The notes beneath the pieces were generated by a model. It searched no databases. It had not been told where the DNA came from and saw only the letters and a program-made list of their open reading frames with translations. The position numbers and the translations under genes are program-made. A DNA stretch of 6,870 bases, taken from positions 1 through 6,870 of the forward strand of contig CAJXDX010000095.1 in assembly GCA_913052275.1 (NCBI GenBank), in the 5' to 3' direction. Numbering within the stretch: position 1 is the first letter of the stretch; each line of letters opens with the position of its first letter. This DNA is from an uncultured Pseudomonadota bacterium (GTDB taxonomy: Bacteria > SAR324 > NAC60-12). Below are positions 5,765 through 6,870 of the stretch, piece by piece.

Positions 5765-6870
5765 TTATTTAATAGGCTTTAAAAATTTCAGTCGTTCAGA
5801 AAGCTTGTTCGCAAAGTTTTGAACTGTTTGACTGCCATATGATAAATTTTCGAATTTTTCACTTCTCTTTTCAAAAGGAGGTCTGACTGGAGTAGAGTGC
5901 ATTTTATTTTTGTCATTTGACTGCTCAATATCATTTTCATGTTCAGAATTTGGTTTAAGGAAAATGTCATTTGCCTGGTCTAAATCTTTAAATGCAATTT
6001 CATGATTTTCCTCCTCTTTTGACTTCTTCACAGCTCCAGAATTAACCTCTTGAGGGTCAGATTCACGAGTTTTTAAATAATTTGCACGCGCTTGATCAAT
6101 TTTAATTTCATCATTTTTTTCATCTGTATTAATTGCATGCAAAAACGACTGATCAGTTTCATCCTCTAATTCAGCAATCAAATTGATAGTTGATGGAGTT
6201 ACGCCGCAAGCAAACTTCCTGTTGTTCATGTCAAATATAATAACTTTCTGTTTTGGCCCAACATGGAAACTCGAAACCTGTTTTATTCGAATGGCACCCT
6301 GTATAGATGGGAACCTTCCACTGAAAAAACGATTATAAAGATATGCAATCAAATAAATCAGCAACAGTACAAACAGCAGTGACAAAACAAGAGTCAGCAT
6401 AGTTACTGTCCAATCTTCTGTTGCTATAGGCAGGAAGTCATTTGCATTGCTCAAGGCAGCATCATCAGTTGAATTTGCAGAGAAATTTGAAGATAAAGAC
6501 TGGTCATTATTTACACGTTCCTCTGCTTCTTTGGTGAGAATTTCTGTACTTGAAAGTGGAGGCATGGAAGCTAAGTTACCATTCAAACCCAGGTAGATGT
6601 TATTCCCACTGCGTGTTATGACGGGGTATTCAGATTTATATCCGGAGGACTTGAGTAAAATATCCAAATGAACAACATCCGTTTCTGGAACTTGAACTGC
6701 TCGAACCGCTTTAATGAATGAATGGGATTTTGTATCAATCAGTGATGGTAATGTCGGGGAAGTACGAACTGAATCAAAGCGAAAACTTATAGAACCTGAT
6801 TCAAAGTTTATTAACGGCTCACCAGTAAATTCACCATCAAACTCCAGGCGGACATGTTTTGATTCATCAT
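5765..6870 (-). CDS. fliO: Flagellar assembly protein FliO, 5' end outside window
   Basis: FliO is a membrane protein that helps FliP assemble in the flagellar export gate. The frame stays open from the TAA at 5765-5767 to the right edge, so at least 367 residues are present and the start is not seen; a TTG at 6667 is not convincing because reading continues upstream with a coherent strand-rich sequence. Order of parts: a periplasmic region of at least 150 residues (VRLEFDGEF near the edge, then LDILLKSSGY and YPVITRSGNNIYLGL), a low-complexity Ser/Asn/Glu linker, one membrane helix at about 6332-6412, a FliO core just after it (IRIKQVSSFHVGPKQKVIIF, then CGVTPSTINLIAEL), and an acidic, probably disordered tail of about 130 residues ending in a basic amphipathic helix. 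The core and the position directly before fliP support the call. The usual FliO is near 100-150 residues, so both flanking parts are unusual. Confidence 0.88.
   Translation of the reverse strand, partial: DESKHVRLEFDGEFTGEPLINFESGSISFRFDSVRTSPTLPSLIDTKSHSFIKAVRAVQVPETDVVHLDILLKSSGYKSEYPVITRSGNNIYLGLNGNLASMPPLSSTEILTKEAEERVNNDQSLSSNFSANSTDDAALSNANDFLPIATEDWTVTMLTLVLSLLFVLLLIYLIAYLYNRFFSGRFPSIQGAIRIKQVSSFHVGPKQKVIIFDMNNRKFACGVTPSTINLIAELEDETDQSFLHAINTDEKNDEIKIDQARANYLKTRESDPQEVNSGAVKKSKEEENHEIAFKDLDQANDIFLKPNSEHENDIEQSNDKNKMHSTPVRPPFEKRSEKFENLSYGSQTVQNFANKLSERLKFLKPIK

Noticed and set aside
5788..5970. Minus-strand 60-residue frame inside the fliO tail
   Set aside because: It overlaps fliO in another frame, in low-complexity DNA, with no protein-like pattern.

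Overview
The window reads as chromosomal DNA from an AT-rich, flagellated bacterium with core housekeeping genes. It holds six protein genes, all on the minus strand except the first. No RNA gene, insertion sequence, CRISPR array or phage gene was seen. The lineage cannot be fixed from the sequence alone. A long FliO, a uridine kinase next to Lon, AT richness and weak Shine-Dalgarno signals suggest a Gram-negative flagellate (deltaproteobacterial, SAR324-like or spirochaete-like), but this is only an impression.

Layout from left to right. (1) At 20-1204 on the plus strand lies a predicted membrane-anchored ankyrin-repeat protein: a polar N-terminal region, one membrane segment, then seven ankyrin repeats. 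(2) It converges, 11 bases apart, on a uridine/cytidine kinase (udk) at 1216-1860, minus strand. (3) Thirty-seven bases upstream of udk is a complete ATP-dependent Lon protease (1898-4396, minus). Lon and udk probably share a transcript. (4) A 212-base intergenic region (4397-4608) separates lon from the flagellar genes. It holds a terminator-like hairpin behind fliQ, a possible promoter, a 20-bp imperfect palindrome resembling a TetR-type operator, and an 8-bp inverted repeat with a 9-bp spacer. (5) The flagellar type III export genes fliO (partial, running off the right edge), fliP and fliQ follow in the order fliO-fliP-fliQ, read right to left. The usual next gene, fliR, is absent.

FliO, FliP and FliQ act together: FliO helps assemble the FliP ring, and FliP and FliQ (with FliR, encoded elsewhere) form the export gate inside the flagellar basal body. 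Lon (cytoplasmic protein quality control) and the kinase (pyrimidine nucleoside salvage) have no obvious functional link to them. I see no clear new multi-gene system. The most useful leads are the altered nucleoside-recognition loop of the kinase, the dyad-rich lon upstream region, the large extra domains on FliO, and a possible disrupted zinc ribbon at the start of the ankyrin protein.
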